Assembly (NCBI GenBank): GCA_040753075.1
Contig: JBFMHA010000036.1
Location: 1 to 33,382, forward strand
Origin: UBA6814 sp040753075
GTDB lineage: Bacteria > Desulfobacterota > Desulfovibrionia > Desulfovibrionales > Desulfovibrionaceae
Length of the DNA stretch: 33,382 bases
Reading direction: 5' to 3'
In this document: piece after piece, positions 24,539 through 32,919 of the stretch
Layout of the letters: the number at the start of each line of letters is the position of its first letter
Position numbering within the stretch: position 1 is the stretch's first letter
Notes under the pieces: generated by a model
What the model saw: the letters and a program-made list of their open reading frames with translations, nothing else
Database searches by the model: none
Told to the model about the DNA's origin: nothing
Program-made: the position numbers and the translations under genes

Positions 24539-27500
24539 CTACAGCTCGGTGACCTTGTCGGCCTTGCGGATGTTGACCAGGCTGGCCTTGTACTCGGGAA
24601 TGGTGGTGTTGGGGTCGCCCACCGAGGGAGTCAGCCGGTTCACCGCGTCGCCGCACTTGGGGGTGGTCCAGCCGAAGCAGTAGGGCATGCCGACGAGATG
24701 CACGGTCTTGCCCTGCACCGTGAAGGGCCGGATGCGGATGGTGACCATGGCCACCGCCTCCACCTTGCCGCGGGCGCTCTCCACGATGACCACGTCGCCG
24801 TTCTTGATGCCCTTCTCCTTGGCCAGCTGCGGGCTCATCTCCACGTACTGCTGGGGCTCGGCCTCCAGGAGCGGCGGCGTGTTGCGGGTCTCGGCCCCGC
24901 CGCACCAGTGCTCGGTCAGGCAGTAGGTGGTGAGCACGATGGGGAAGCGCGGGTCCGCGGGCTTGGCCAGCGGATCCTTGTCGCCGGTGATGACCTTGGC
25001 CACCGGGTTGTTGAGCTGCCTGGAGAAGGGGTGGCCCTTCACCGGCGTCTCGATGGGCTCGTAGTGCTCGGGGAAGGGGCCGTCGGCCAGGCCCGGGCCG
25101 TAGAGCTGCCCGTGCCCCTCCTTCTGCATGATGAAGGGGTACTTGCCCTTATCGTCGGCCATGGGCGGCCATCCGCCGTCTGGCACGTCGCCCGCCCACT
25201 TGCCGTCCTCCCAGGCGATGACCGCCTTGGCCGGATTGTAGGGCTTGCCGTTCAGGTCCACCGAGGCGCGGTTGTAGAGCACCCGCCTGTTCACCGGCCA
25301 GCACCAGGAGAACTTGGGGAACAGGTTGATGGCGGCCTGCATGGGAGTCTGGGAGAGGTCCCGGCGCTTGGTGAAGTTGCCCTCGTCCGTGTACGCGCCG
25401 CAGTACAGCCAGTTCATGCTCGCCGTGGAGCCGTCGGCCTGGAGCTGCACAAAGGTGGGCACCTGCTGCCCCTTCTTGAACTCCTTGTCCCCGACCTTGG
25501 CGTCCCGGGTGAACCAGCCGTTGATCTTCCTGGCCGCCATGTCCACGTCCCAGGTTTCGGGCCAGTCCAGGTTCAGCACCGGTTCGGGGGCGGCGCCGCC
25601 CTCCTTCCGATAGAGGCCGCGAACCCGCTTCATGATCTCCACGGCCATCCAGCCCATGTCCTTGCACTGGCCGACGGGCTCCACGGCCTTGTAGTGCCAC
25701 ATGTGCCAGCGGCCGGAGTTGGAGATCGTGCCTTCCTTCTCGCCGCGCTGGGACGAAGGCAGCAGGAACACCTCGGCGCCGATGCGCTCGGGCTTGGCCC
25801 CGGGCCGGCGCCAGAAGTCGCTGGTCTCGGTGTGGTGAATCTCGCCCATGACCAGCCATTCCAGGCTGTCCATGGCGTCCCGCACCTTGTGGGTGTTGGG
25901 GATGGACTGGGCCGGGTTGTGGGCGAAGACGAAGCCGCCGCGGATCTTGCCCTGGGACATGCGGTCAAAGAGGTACATGACCGAGAAGTCCGCCCCGGGC
26001 TCCAGCTTGGGCACCCAGGAGTAGCCGAAGCCGTTCTCCGCGGTGGCCTTCTCGCCGTACCAGGCCTTGAGCAGGCTCGCCAGGTACTTGGGCCGATTGC
26101 CCCACCAGTTGGCGCTCTTGGGGTCCTTGGACACCGGGGTGTTGGCCTTCTGGTAGTCGTCCAGGGTCTGCCAGTTGGACCGGGGGATCGGCAGGTAGCC
26201 GGGCAGGATGTGGTAGAGGATGCAGTGGTCCGTGGATCCCTGCACGTTGGGCTCGCCGCGCAGCGCGTTGATGCCGCCGCCGGCCACGCCGATGTTGCCC
26301 AGCATGAGCTGGATCATGGCCGAGAGCCGGATGATCTGCACCCCGTAGGTGTGCTGGGTCCAGCCCAGGGCGTACATGATGGTCCCGGCCTTGTCCGGCT
26401 TGCCGGTGGCGGTGAACGCCTCGAAGACCCTGAGCAGGTCTTCCTTGGACACGCCGGTGATGGCGGAGACCTTGTCCAGGGTGTAGCGGGAGTAGTGCTT
26501 CTTGAGCTGTTGGAACACGCAGTTGGGGTCCTTCAGGCTCTTGTCCCGCTTGGGCGCGCCGTTCTCGTCCAGGTCGAAGGACCAGTCGGTCTTGTCGTAG
26601 GCCTTCTTGGCCGGATCGAAGCCGGCGAACAGGCCGTCCTTGAAGGAGAACCTCCCGTTCACCAGGAAGGCGGCGTTGGTGTAGTTGACCACGTATTCCT
26701 TGAAGTATTTCTCCTTCTCGATGATGTAGTTCATCATCCCGCCCAGGAAGGCGATGTCCGTGCCCGATCGCAGGGGCACGTGGAAGTCCGAGCGGGCCGA
26801 GGTGCGGGAGAACTTGGGGTCCACGTGGATGACCGGGGCGCCCTTGTCCTGGGCCCGCAGCACCCACTTGAAGGAGATGGGATGGTGCTCCGCCGCGTTG
26901 GAGCCCATGATGAGCACCGCATCGGCGTTGCCGATGTCGGAGTAGTGATTCGTCATCGCGCCGCGTCCGAACGACTCTGCCAGAGCCGCAACAGTGGCGC
27001 TGTGTCAGATGCGGGCCTGGTGGTCCATGTGGACGACACCCAGGCCGCGGAGCATCTGGTGGTAGGTGGCGCACTCCTCGTTGGACATCTGGGAGGAGCC
27101 GAGCTGGAATACGGACTCCAGCCGGTTGACCTCCTGTCCCTTGTCGTTCTTGGCGATGAAGTCCTTGTCGCGGGAGTCCTTCACCTTGCGGGCGATGCGG
27201 TCAAGCATCCAGTCCCAGTCCTTCTCCACCCACTTGTCGCTGTAGGGCTCGCGGTAGAGGGGCTTGGTGACCCGATGGTCGCCGACGTGCATGGTGAGCA
27301 GGGCCGCACCCTTGGCGCACAGGCCGCCCTCGCTGATGGGGTAGTCCGCGTCGCCTTCCACGCTGACGATTTTCCCATCCTTGACGGAGAAGATCGTGTT
27401 GCACCCGCAGGAGCAGAACGGGCAGATGGAGATGACCTCCTTGGCTCCCTCGATCTTCATGGTGAAGGCGTGCGCCTTCACCGGCTCCAGATCGAAGCCG

Positions 27501-27571
27501 AGCTGTCCCAGGGACAGGCCGGCAACTCCCGCGCCGGCAATTTTGAGAAACCCCCGCCGTGAAAATTCCAT
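24539..27571 (-). CDS. fdnG: Formate dehydrogenase catalytic (alpha) subunit, selenocysteine-containing
   Basis: Mo- or W-bisPGD enzyme oxidising formate to CO2 in the periplasm, about 1,010 residues when the in-frame TGA at 27005-27007 is read as selenocysteine. The N-terminus has a twin-arginine signal (SRRGFLKIAGAG). A [4Fe-4S] site follows at C50-x2-C53-x3-C57 and C85, with Lys87 between cluster and metal. Sec189 is followed by His190 (HQARI-U-HSATVAAL), the catalytic pair of the family. The frame stays open on both sides of the TGA. An open frame from 24539 to 26956 and another from 27005 to 27571 are the two halves of this one gene. AAGGAGGCTGG precedes the ATG. Metal choice cannot be read from the sequence. 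Confidence 0.97.
26972..27007 (-). promoter_or_regulatory. Selenocysteine UGA and likely bacterial SECIS hairpin
   Basis: The TGA at 27005-27007 is followed, 16 nt later on the mRNA, by a 7-bp hairpin (arms 26982-26988 and 26972-26978 with one G-U pair, GGC loop). This is the place and kind of structure that SelB recognises in bacterial formate dehydrogenase genes. The exact loop sequence differs from E. coli fdhF. Confidence 0.75.
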
Positions 27572-27656
27572 AAGCCAGCCTCCTTTCGGCCCTGCCCGGC
27601 CTGGCCGGGCAGGTCGCTTGCGGCCGCCCCAGGGGACGGCCCCGTACCATGACGTA

Positions 27657-27676
27657 TTATGTCCGCATAGACATAA
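27657..27676. promoter_or_regulatory. Operator-like palindrome upstream of fdnG
   Basis: TTATGTC-N6-GACATAA, a perfect 20-bp inverted repeat. On the minus strand a perfect TTGACA (27689-27694 region) lies just upstream, and the palindrome covers the place where the -10 box would be, which suits repression. A second inverted repeat, AATATG-N10-CATATT, is at 27712-27733. The stretch 27657-27735 is markedly AT-rich. The same half-sites at the same spacing recur at 29899-29918. Confidence 0.75.
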
Positions 27677-27755
27677 GAAAAGGAGGCTGTCAATTAATAA
27701 TCAATAATTACAATATGTTATCTGTAGCATATTTGTCGCTTCGCGAGGGAATCCC

Positions 27756-28190
27756 TCAAGAATCCTGGGCATATGCCCGCACCGGGATGCCGAAAATTTC
27801 ACGAGCCCGGTCCTGGGCGTCCTTTTCCACGGCCGCGAACCAGCGCAGGTAGCGCTCCATGAGCAGCCTGCCGAAGGGAGTGAGGACCTGGCCGTCGCGG
27901 CGCCGGCCGCGCCGCGCCACCAGTTGGAAGCCCAGCACCTTCTCGGACTGGCGCAGCTTGCCCCAGGCCGCGCGGTAGGACATGCCCATGTGCTCCGCCG
28001 CCTGCTTGAGGGATCCGTACTGGGCGATGTTGGCCAGGAGTTGGGCCCGGCCCAGGCCCACGAACAGTCCGTCGTCGGTTTCCAGCCAGACCCGCAGCCG
28101 GACCCGGGGCCGCAGGTCGCGGCCCGGGGCGACGGGTTGGGCGGGCGGGGCCGCCTGGGCCCGGGGGGGAAGAAGACCGCGCTCGCTCAT
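27756..28190 (-). CDS. ModE-like winged-helix regulator lacking the molybdate-binding domain
   Basis: DNA-binding protein of 144 residues. After a Pro/Arg-rich N-terminus it reads LRVWLETDDGLFVGLGRAQL, then the LysR/ModE-type helix-turn-helix (IAQYGSLKQAAEHMGMSYR, AAWGKLRQSEKVLGF) and a basic wing (ARRGRRRDGQ) before LTPFGRLLMERY. This corresponds to the N-terminal domain of ModE. The two TOBE (molybdate-binding) domains of E. coli ModE are absent; the protein ends about 25 residues after the winged helix. AAAAGGGAGGTTCGCC precedes the ATG. It lies 15 bp after the FmdE fusion gene, and then 184 bp separate it from fdnG, so it probably travels on the fusion's transcript. Confidence 0.87.
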   Translation of the reverse strand: MSERGLLPPRAQAAPPAQPVAPGRDLRPRVRLRVWLETDDGLFVGLGRAQLLANIAQYGSLKQAAEHMGMSYRAAWGKLRQSEKVLGFQLVARRGRRRDGQVLTPFGRLLMERYLRWFAAVEKDAQDRAREIFGIPVRAYAQDS

Positions 28191-28205
28191 GGCGAACCTC
28201 CCTTT

Positions 28206-29855
28206 TCACCTCCCGAAGGGGCACTTGGGATAGGTGCAGGTCTTGCACTCCTGGCACATGGCCCCGTGCCCCATGCGGGCCAGGTCCCGGCGGCGGATGG
28301 GGACCCCGGCCAGGAGCCGGGGCAGGAGCAGGTCCAGGCTGGTGGTCTTGAAGAACAGGGCGCAGGCCGGCACCCCCAAAACCTGGGCCTTGCCGATGCG
28401 GGCCAGGAGGGTCATGGCCCCGGGCAGGATTGGCGCGCCGTAGAGCAGATCCTGGGCTCCGGCGTCCAGGAGCCCCTGCCGGGTCACGTCGTCGGGATCC
28501 ACGGACAGGCCGGCGGTGGTGACCAGGAGGTCCGCCCCCATCACCAGCAGCTCCTCCGTGGCGTCGGCGATGGCCGAGCGGTCGTCGGGGACCACGCGCA
28601 CGGCCAGGGTCTCGGATCCCAGGGCCGCGAGCTTGCTGGTGACGAGGGGGCCGAAGCCGTCCTTGACGAGACCCTTGAACACCTCGTCCCCGGTGACCAG
28701 GATGCCGGCCCGGGCCCGCCGCAGGGGCAGGACCGACACCGCCGGCTCGGCCTCCAGCGCGGCCAGGGCCCGCAGGAAATCCTCCCGGGGAAGGTACAGG
28801 GGGATGGCCCGGGTCCCGGCCACCCGGGTCCCGGCCTTGACCAGGCCGCCGTCATGGCGGGTGGCGGCCATGACCCCGGGGGCCAGGTTGAACCGCTCCA
28901 GGATCTCGGCGTCCACCCGCAATAGCCCGTCGATCTCGGCCGCCAGGTTGACCTTGCCCTCCCGGGGCAGGGCCTCGCGGGCCACGCCCGGGCCGGCCAG
29001 CGCGGTGGAGAAGGCCATGGCCGCCTCGTCCTCGTGGATCCAGTCCCCGACCGCGGCCGCGGACTCCTGGACGAAGATGCGGTTCTTGCCCATCTGCTGC
29101 AGCCGGCAGACATCGCCTGCGGTGATGACGTGGCCGTTCAGCACCGCCGGCCCCTTGGACTCGCCGGGCACGATGCGGGTCATGTCGTGCATCGCGGGCT
29201 TGCCCACGGCCTTTTCCACGGGCACGGCGCGCACCCCGGGGGGAGCGGTCCACAGCCGGGAGACCCCCGCCCGGTCCTTGCGGCGCTCGTACGGGCCGTC
29301 CCCCTGGCAGAGCCGGCAGATGCCGCCGTGTCGCGCCGGATAGGCCTCTCCGCACAGCGGGCAGAGGGCGATCCTGCCCTTGCCCCGGCGGGCCATGGCC
29401 GCCGGGTCCAGCACCACGTCCTCCACCCGGCACACGGCCGCGCCGCGCTCCGCGATCTCCCGCCGCAGGGCGTCCGAATCCTGCTCCCTCTTGGGCGCGA
29501 GCTTGAGCAGCCATTCCCGCATGTGGGGGCAGGCGTTGAGCGCGGCAGGGTCCAGGGAGACGCGCACCCCCTCGCCGTTGGACTTGTCGTAGAGGGCCAC
29601 GGCGTAGATGCCCAGGTTGAGCACCCGCAGCCACCCGTTGCCCACGGTGCAGGGGGTGAGCATCTGGATCGCGTCGGGCAGGCACCAGGCGGTCTCGGAC
29701 ACCGCGTCGTACAGGATCCCCTCGGGCAGCCGCGCTTGCGCCGCCGCCACCATGAATCCGCCCAGGAGCAGTCCCGGGGCGGGGTAGCCGTGGAATTCCG
29801 CGGCCCTGGTCACGAACTCGTCGAAGGTGTGTGGTCCGATGCAGGTTTCGACCAT
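28206..29855 (-). CDS. FmdE-type N-terminal domain fused to a MoeA-like molybdopterin domain
   Basis: Predicted cytoplasmic fusion of 549 residues. Residues 1 to about 195 match the FmdE family (THFDEF-like HTFDEFVTRAAEFHGYPA, then LLLGGFMV). A zinc-ribbon-like pair CPLC and CRLC lies near residues 160-190. Residues about 350-510 look like the molybdopterin-binding MoCF/MoeA domain (ARAGILVTGDEVFKGL, then LLVTTAGLSVDPDDVT). The C-terminus ends in C534-x2-C537-x2-C540-x4-C545. In desulfovibrios such genes are sometimes annotated as a trehalose-binding protein, which I think is wrong. A role in Mo/W cofactor insertion into the neighbouring formate dehydrogenase is likely but inferred. CCGGAGAACG precedes the ATG. 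Confidence 0.88.
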   Translation of the reverse strand: MVETCIGPHTFDEFVTRAAEFHGYPAPGLLLGGFMVAAAQARLPEGILYDAVSETAWCLPDAIQMLTPCTVGNGWLRVLNLGIYAVALYDKSNGEGVRVSLDPAALNACPHMREWLLKLAPKREQDSDALRREIAERGAAVCRVEDVVLDPAAMARRGKGRIALCPLCGEAYPARHGGICRLCQGDGPYERRKDRAGVSRLWTAPPGVRAVPVEKAVGKPAMHDMTRIVPGESKGPAVLNGHVITAGDVCRLQQMGKNRIFVQESAAAVGDWIHEDEAAMAFSTALAGPGVAREALPREGKVNLAAEIDGLLRVDAEILERFNLAPGVMAATRHDGGLVKAGTRVAGTRAIPLYLPREDFLRALAALEAEPAVSVLPLRRARAGILVTGDEVFKGLVKDGFGPLVTSKLAALGSETLAVRVVPDDRSAIADATEELLVMGADLLVTTAGLSVDPDDVTRQGLLDAGAQDLLYGAPILPGAMTLLARIGKAQVLGVPACALFFKTTSLDLLLPRLLAGVPIRRRDLARMGHGAMCQECKTCTYPKCPFGR

Positions 29856-29897
29856 GTGCGCGTTCTCCGGATTCCGGCCGGCGGATGGCCGGAACTT

Positions 29898-29919
29898 GTT
29901 ATGTCATTTTTGACATAAC
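29898..29919. promoter_or_regulatory. Operator-like palindrome upstream of the FmdE fusion
   Basis: GTTATGTCA and TGACATAAC flank four T: a perfect 22-bp inverted repeat whose core TTATGTC-N6-GACATAA is identical to the one before fdnG. It lies 43 bp upstream of the start at 29855. Beyond it, 29920-30039 holds nothing recognisable apart from a strong plus-strand ribosome-site-like AAGGAGG (29954) followed only by a 15-codon frame. Confidence 0.78.
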
Positions 29920-30039
29920 GGCTGCCTAGGGGAGGACGACGCGCCAGTCAATCAAGGAGGAGCTTGCGCAGAGACATGCACCGGGAAATGATCTGCGACA
30001 TTCAGCGAGCCGATGTCCGCTGAGGCTTCCCGGAATCCT

Positions 30040-30065
30040 GGTCGTCGGGGAAGGCGACGACGACC
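30040..30065 (-). repeat. Small inverted repeat downstream of the PKD protein gene
   Basis: GGTCGTCG (30040-30047) pairs with CGACGACC (30058-30065) around a 10-nt loop. Together with the longer hairpin next to it, it may end transcription from the PKD gene. Confidence 0.45.
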
Positions 30066-30080
30066 CCACGGATCAACTCC

Positions 30081-30134
30081 CCGGCAGCGAGGCGAGGACA
30101 GGGCGCTGGAGCCTTGTCCTCGCCTCGCTGCCGG
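30081..30134 (-). terminator. Perfect 20-bp hairpin after the PKD protein gene
   Basis: Arms 30081-30100 and 30115-30134 are perfectly complementary over 20 bp with a 14-nt loop. It starts 14 bp after the stop at 30149 when read on the minus strand. No T-run follows, so a Rho-independent terminator is uncertain; an RNA stabiliser or bidirectional block is also possible. Confidence 0.6.
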
Positions 30135-30148
30135 CGTCCGCTGGCCGG

Positions 30149-32725
30149 TCAGCCGCGCCGCGCGCTCCGGCTCAGGGACAGGAGCAGGATCGCCAGGCCC
30201 AGGAGCAGGACCAACTCCAGGCTCGGCTGCGCCTCGGGGGACAGGGTGCAGCCGCCTCCGCCGCCCCCGCCGCCTCCACCGCCGCTGCCGCCGCCCCCGC
30301 CCCCGCCGCCCAGGGGCACCAAGCCCAGGACCTGCGGGTCGCGGATGGAGCCCAGGGCGGCGTCCAGGTCGTAGGGACCGTTGTCCCTGATCACGAAATA
30401 GACCTGGTAGACGTTGGACGCGGTGACGCTCTGGGTCGGGGACAGGTAGGCCCCGCCCTCGGTGGTGATCCACCAGGCCCCGTCGGTGTCCGGGGCCGGG
30501 GCCGAGACGTAGCGGAAGGGGATGTTGGTGGCGCCGGCGAGCTTGTACAGGCGCAGTTCGGCTATGTTCTGCGACACGCCTGAGAACTTGTAGCAGTAGG
30601 TGGCCGGCACGCCCGTGGCCGGGGCCACGGCCGAGGTGAACTCCCGCACGTCGGCGAGGGAGGTGAAGTTGTTCTCCGCGATGCGGTAGTTGCTGATCAG
30701 GGACGAGGAGGACATGGGGAAGGTGTCCTGGGTGTTGACCGTCACGCTGGCCACCGCGGCGCTCTGGTTCGAGGCCCCGGCCACCTTGGCCGGCCGGGAG
30801 GTGATGCTCACGCTGGAGGATGTCGCCGAGTTCCCGAGCCGGTCCCGGGCCCGGGCCTTGGCCGCGAAGGTCCCCGAGGTCCGGTAGGTGTAGGTGGTCG
30901 AACTGGCGAGGGTGGAGTTGACCGCGCGGTCATACGTCCCGTCGCCGTCGAAGTCGAAGTCGTAGAAGACGAGATCGCCGTCGGCGTCGCTGGCAGTGAT
31001 GGTGAACGTGACCGCCAGGGGCATCTCGCCGGTGAGCGGAGTTGCCGAGAGGCCGGACACCACCGGGGGAGAGCCCGAGGTCACGGTGATGTGGCGGATG
31101 GCCGAGGCGGTCTGGTTCTCCTGGTCGTAGACCGTGCCGTTGGCCACGTAGGTCCCGGTGTTGTTGTAGGTCCAGGTGAAGGAGGTGGCGTTGGGGGTGA
31201 AGAACTCCGGGCTGCCGTCGTTGTTCACGTCGAGACGGTAGGACACGGCGCCGTTGTCGTCGCTGGCGGTGAAGGTGAACAGCACCGGCAGCGGCGCGAT
31301 GCCCCGCTCCGGATTGGCCACGAAGGAGATCAGGGTGGGCGGCAGGGAGGCGTTGGTGGCGTTGGTCGCGGGATTGACCGTGACCGTGGCGTAGGCCTTG
31401 GCCGAGAGCAGGCTGTCGTCCACCACCGTGACCGAGGAGTTGTAGGTCCCGGCCGCGGCGTAGGTGTAGTTCAGCGTGGAGTTGGCGGGTCCGGTGACGA
31501 AATCCTCGACGCCGTCGCCGTCCACGTCCCAGCGGTAGGAAGTGATGGTGCCGTTGGTGTCCGAGGCCGAGCAGGCCAGGGTCACGGCCAGGGGCGCGGT
31601 CCCGAAGTTGGGCGCGGCCATGTAGGAGGAGATGACCGGCGCGCCGTCGATGTACTGGAGGATCACGCCTCCCTCGCCCACGGCGAATATCTTCATGAAG
31701 TTCGTTGAGTTGGTCCCCCATATGCCGTTCAGATGGTAGCCGCTCGTCGTGTATGTGGCGCCGTTGTCCGGCCATGCGAACGTATTGTTGTACGTGAAGC
31801 GGGTGGAGTTCCAGGCCGAGGGCGCGTCATACCGCACGATGGTTCCGTTCTCTCCCACCGCCCAGACCCGGCCGCCGGCCGACCATACGCCGAACAACGC
31901 GCCGTCGTTGTAGGGAGAGGTGGCGTTGACCCACCAGGAGCCGGAACCCGTGGAGTAGGCGAATATGGCGGCCGCAGTGCCGTTGCTGCCATTCGCCATG
32001 CCCGCGGCGTAAATGGAGCTGATCGATTCGCCGTACACGGCGTTCAGCATGGCGAAGGCGCCGCTGGGCGCCCCGGACAGGGTGCGGTTGCTCCAGGTCG
32101 CCCCGTTGAAGTAGGCCCCGACCACCGTGGCGTTGGTCCCGTTATCGTAGGTCGCGTTGTTGCTGACCGCCCAGACCTGATCGTAACTCAATCCCCAGAG
32201 ATCGTTGTAGTCGGCCTCCTTCTGCGGAGTCGCCCTTTGCAACCAGAATATCCCGTTGAATTCCTGGAGGGTGCTGTTCCAACCCGAGGCATGGACTCCG
32301 AACGTCCCGCCGCCCGGCGTCACCCAGACGGCGTGCGTGGGCACGCCGGTCGCCGAAGTCGTGTTTGTCCATGCCCCTGAGTTGTACCGAGGAATCGTGG
32401 CGCCATGGTCTACGGCGACAAAGACGTTGGATGCATCGCCCCATACGTCCAAGACTTTCACGTCGAGAGTGCTGTTCGTCGCGTTCGTCCCGTTCCAGAG
32501 GACGTTGAAGCCGGTGTCGATGCTCCATCCCAGGCCGTCATAGTGAAGCACCGTACCGTTGCCGACCGCATAGACATCCGACGCGCTGCGGCCCCACACG
32601 CTGTGGAGAGTGGCGTTCACCGGGCTGGCCATCTGGCTCCAGGATCCGGCATAGGCCTGTTGTGACGCGGACACAAAGACCAGCATTGCGGCAAAGACCA
32701 GCCGAGAAGTGATGACAAATCGCAT
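30149..32725 (-). CDS. Surface protein: seven-bladed-propeller-like repeats, three PKD domains, Gly-rich Cys sorting tail
   Basis: Exported protein of about 858 residues, rich in Asn and Thr. A signal peptide (RFVITSRLVFAAMLVFVSAS) is followed by about seven repeats of the form VWGxSxxDVYAVGxxGxxxHYDGxxW (residues about 25-365), suggesting a seven-bladed propeller. Three PKD-type Ig domains follow (about 370-650; DVDGDGVEDF, DVNNDGSPEF and DFDGDGTYDR are metal-binding-like loops). A domain of about 140 residues with YCYKFSGV and PDTDGAWWITTEGGAY precedes the tail. The end is G8-S-G11, Cys826, a membrane helix and SRSARRG, resembling the JDVT-CTERM sorting signals. The start ATG 32725 follows GGAGATGAAGTC. 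It probably sits on the cell surface; binding partner unknown. Confidence 0.85.
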   Translation of the reverse strand: MRFVITSRLVFAAMLVFVSASQQAYAGSWSQMASPVNATLHSVWGRSASDVYAVGNGTVLHYDGLGWSIDTGFNVLWNGTNATNSTLDVKVLDVWGDASNVFVAVDHGATIPRYNSGAWTNTTSATGVPTHAVWVTPGGGTFGVHASGWNSTLQEFNGIFWLQRATPQKEADYNDLWGLSYDQVWAVSNNATYDNGTNATVVGAYFNGATWSNRTLSGAPSGAFAMLNAVYGESISSIYAAGMANGSNGTAAAIFAYSTGSGSWWVNATSPYNDGALFGVWSAGGRVWAVGENGTIVRYDAPSAWNSTRFTYNNTFAWPDNGATYTTSGYHLNGIWGTNSTNFMKIFAVGEGGVILQYIDGAPVISSYMAAPNFGTAPLAVTLACSASDTNGTITSYRWDVDGDGVEDFVTGPANSTLNYTYAAAGTYNSSVTVVDDSLLSAKAYATVTVNPATNATNASLPPTLISFVANPERGIAPLPVLFTFTASDDNGAVSYRLDVNNDGSPEFFTPNATSFTWTYNNTGTYVANGTVYDQENQTASAIRHITVTSGSPPVVSGLSATPLTGEMPLAVTFTITASDADGDLVFYDFDFDGDGTYDRAVNSTLASSTTYTYRTSGTFAAKARARDRLGNSATSSSVSITSRPAKVAGASNQSAAVASVTVNTQDTFPMSSSSLISNYRIAENNFTSLADVREFTSAVAPATGVPATYCYKFSGVSQNIAELRLYKLAGATNIPFRYVSAPAPDTDGAWWITTEGGAYLSPTQSVTASNVYQVYFVIRDNGPYDLDAALGSIRDPQVLGLVPLGGGGGGGGSGGGGGGGGGGGCTLSPEAQPSLELVLLLGLAILLLSLSRSARRG

Positions 32726-32834
32726 GACTTCATCTCCGGTGCGGTTGACGCGGATGGATTTCCAATGATCGGCTGGGTACATCATCATGTCCAGATATGC
32801 AATCCTCTTTCATGAGAAGACGTTTGCGCCGATC

Positions 32835-32863
32835 TTGCCATCCATCTTCATGTTGGATAGATA
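32835..32863 (+). promoter_or_regulatory. Candidate promoter of the FecR-domain gene
   Basis: TTGCCA (32835-32840) and TAGATA (32858-32863) are separated by 17 bp, about 57 bp before the ATG at 32920, in a stretch richer in A+T than its surroundings. Confidence 0.4.
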
Positions 32864-32919
32864 TTTCGTGCTGAAATTCAGGCCAAAATGCGCTGACTCA
32901 CGCCCATCAAGGAGATCCC

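Noticed and set aside
27005..27007. A stop codon splitting the formate dehydrogenase gene, as if it were a pseudogene or two genes
   Set aside because: It is a TGA at the exact catalytic Sec position, both sides stay in frame, and a downstream hairpin fits SECIS.
27679..27852. A plus-strand gene after AAAAGGAGG upstream of fdnG
   Set aside because: The ribosome-site-like sequence precedes no ATG at a suitable distance, and the frame after ATG 27715 is short and overlaps the ModE-like gene in reverse.
30249..30320. A simple-sequence repeat or CRISPR-like array
   Set aside because: The CCG-rich stretch is the codons for the poly-Gly linker of the PKD protein; there are no spaced identical repeats.
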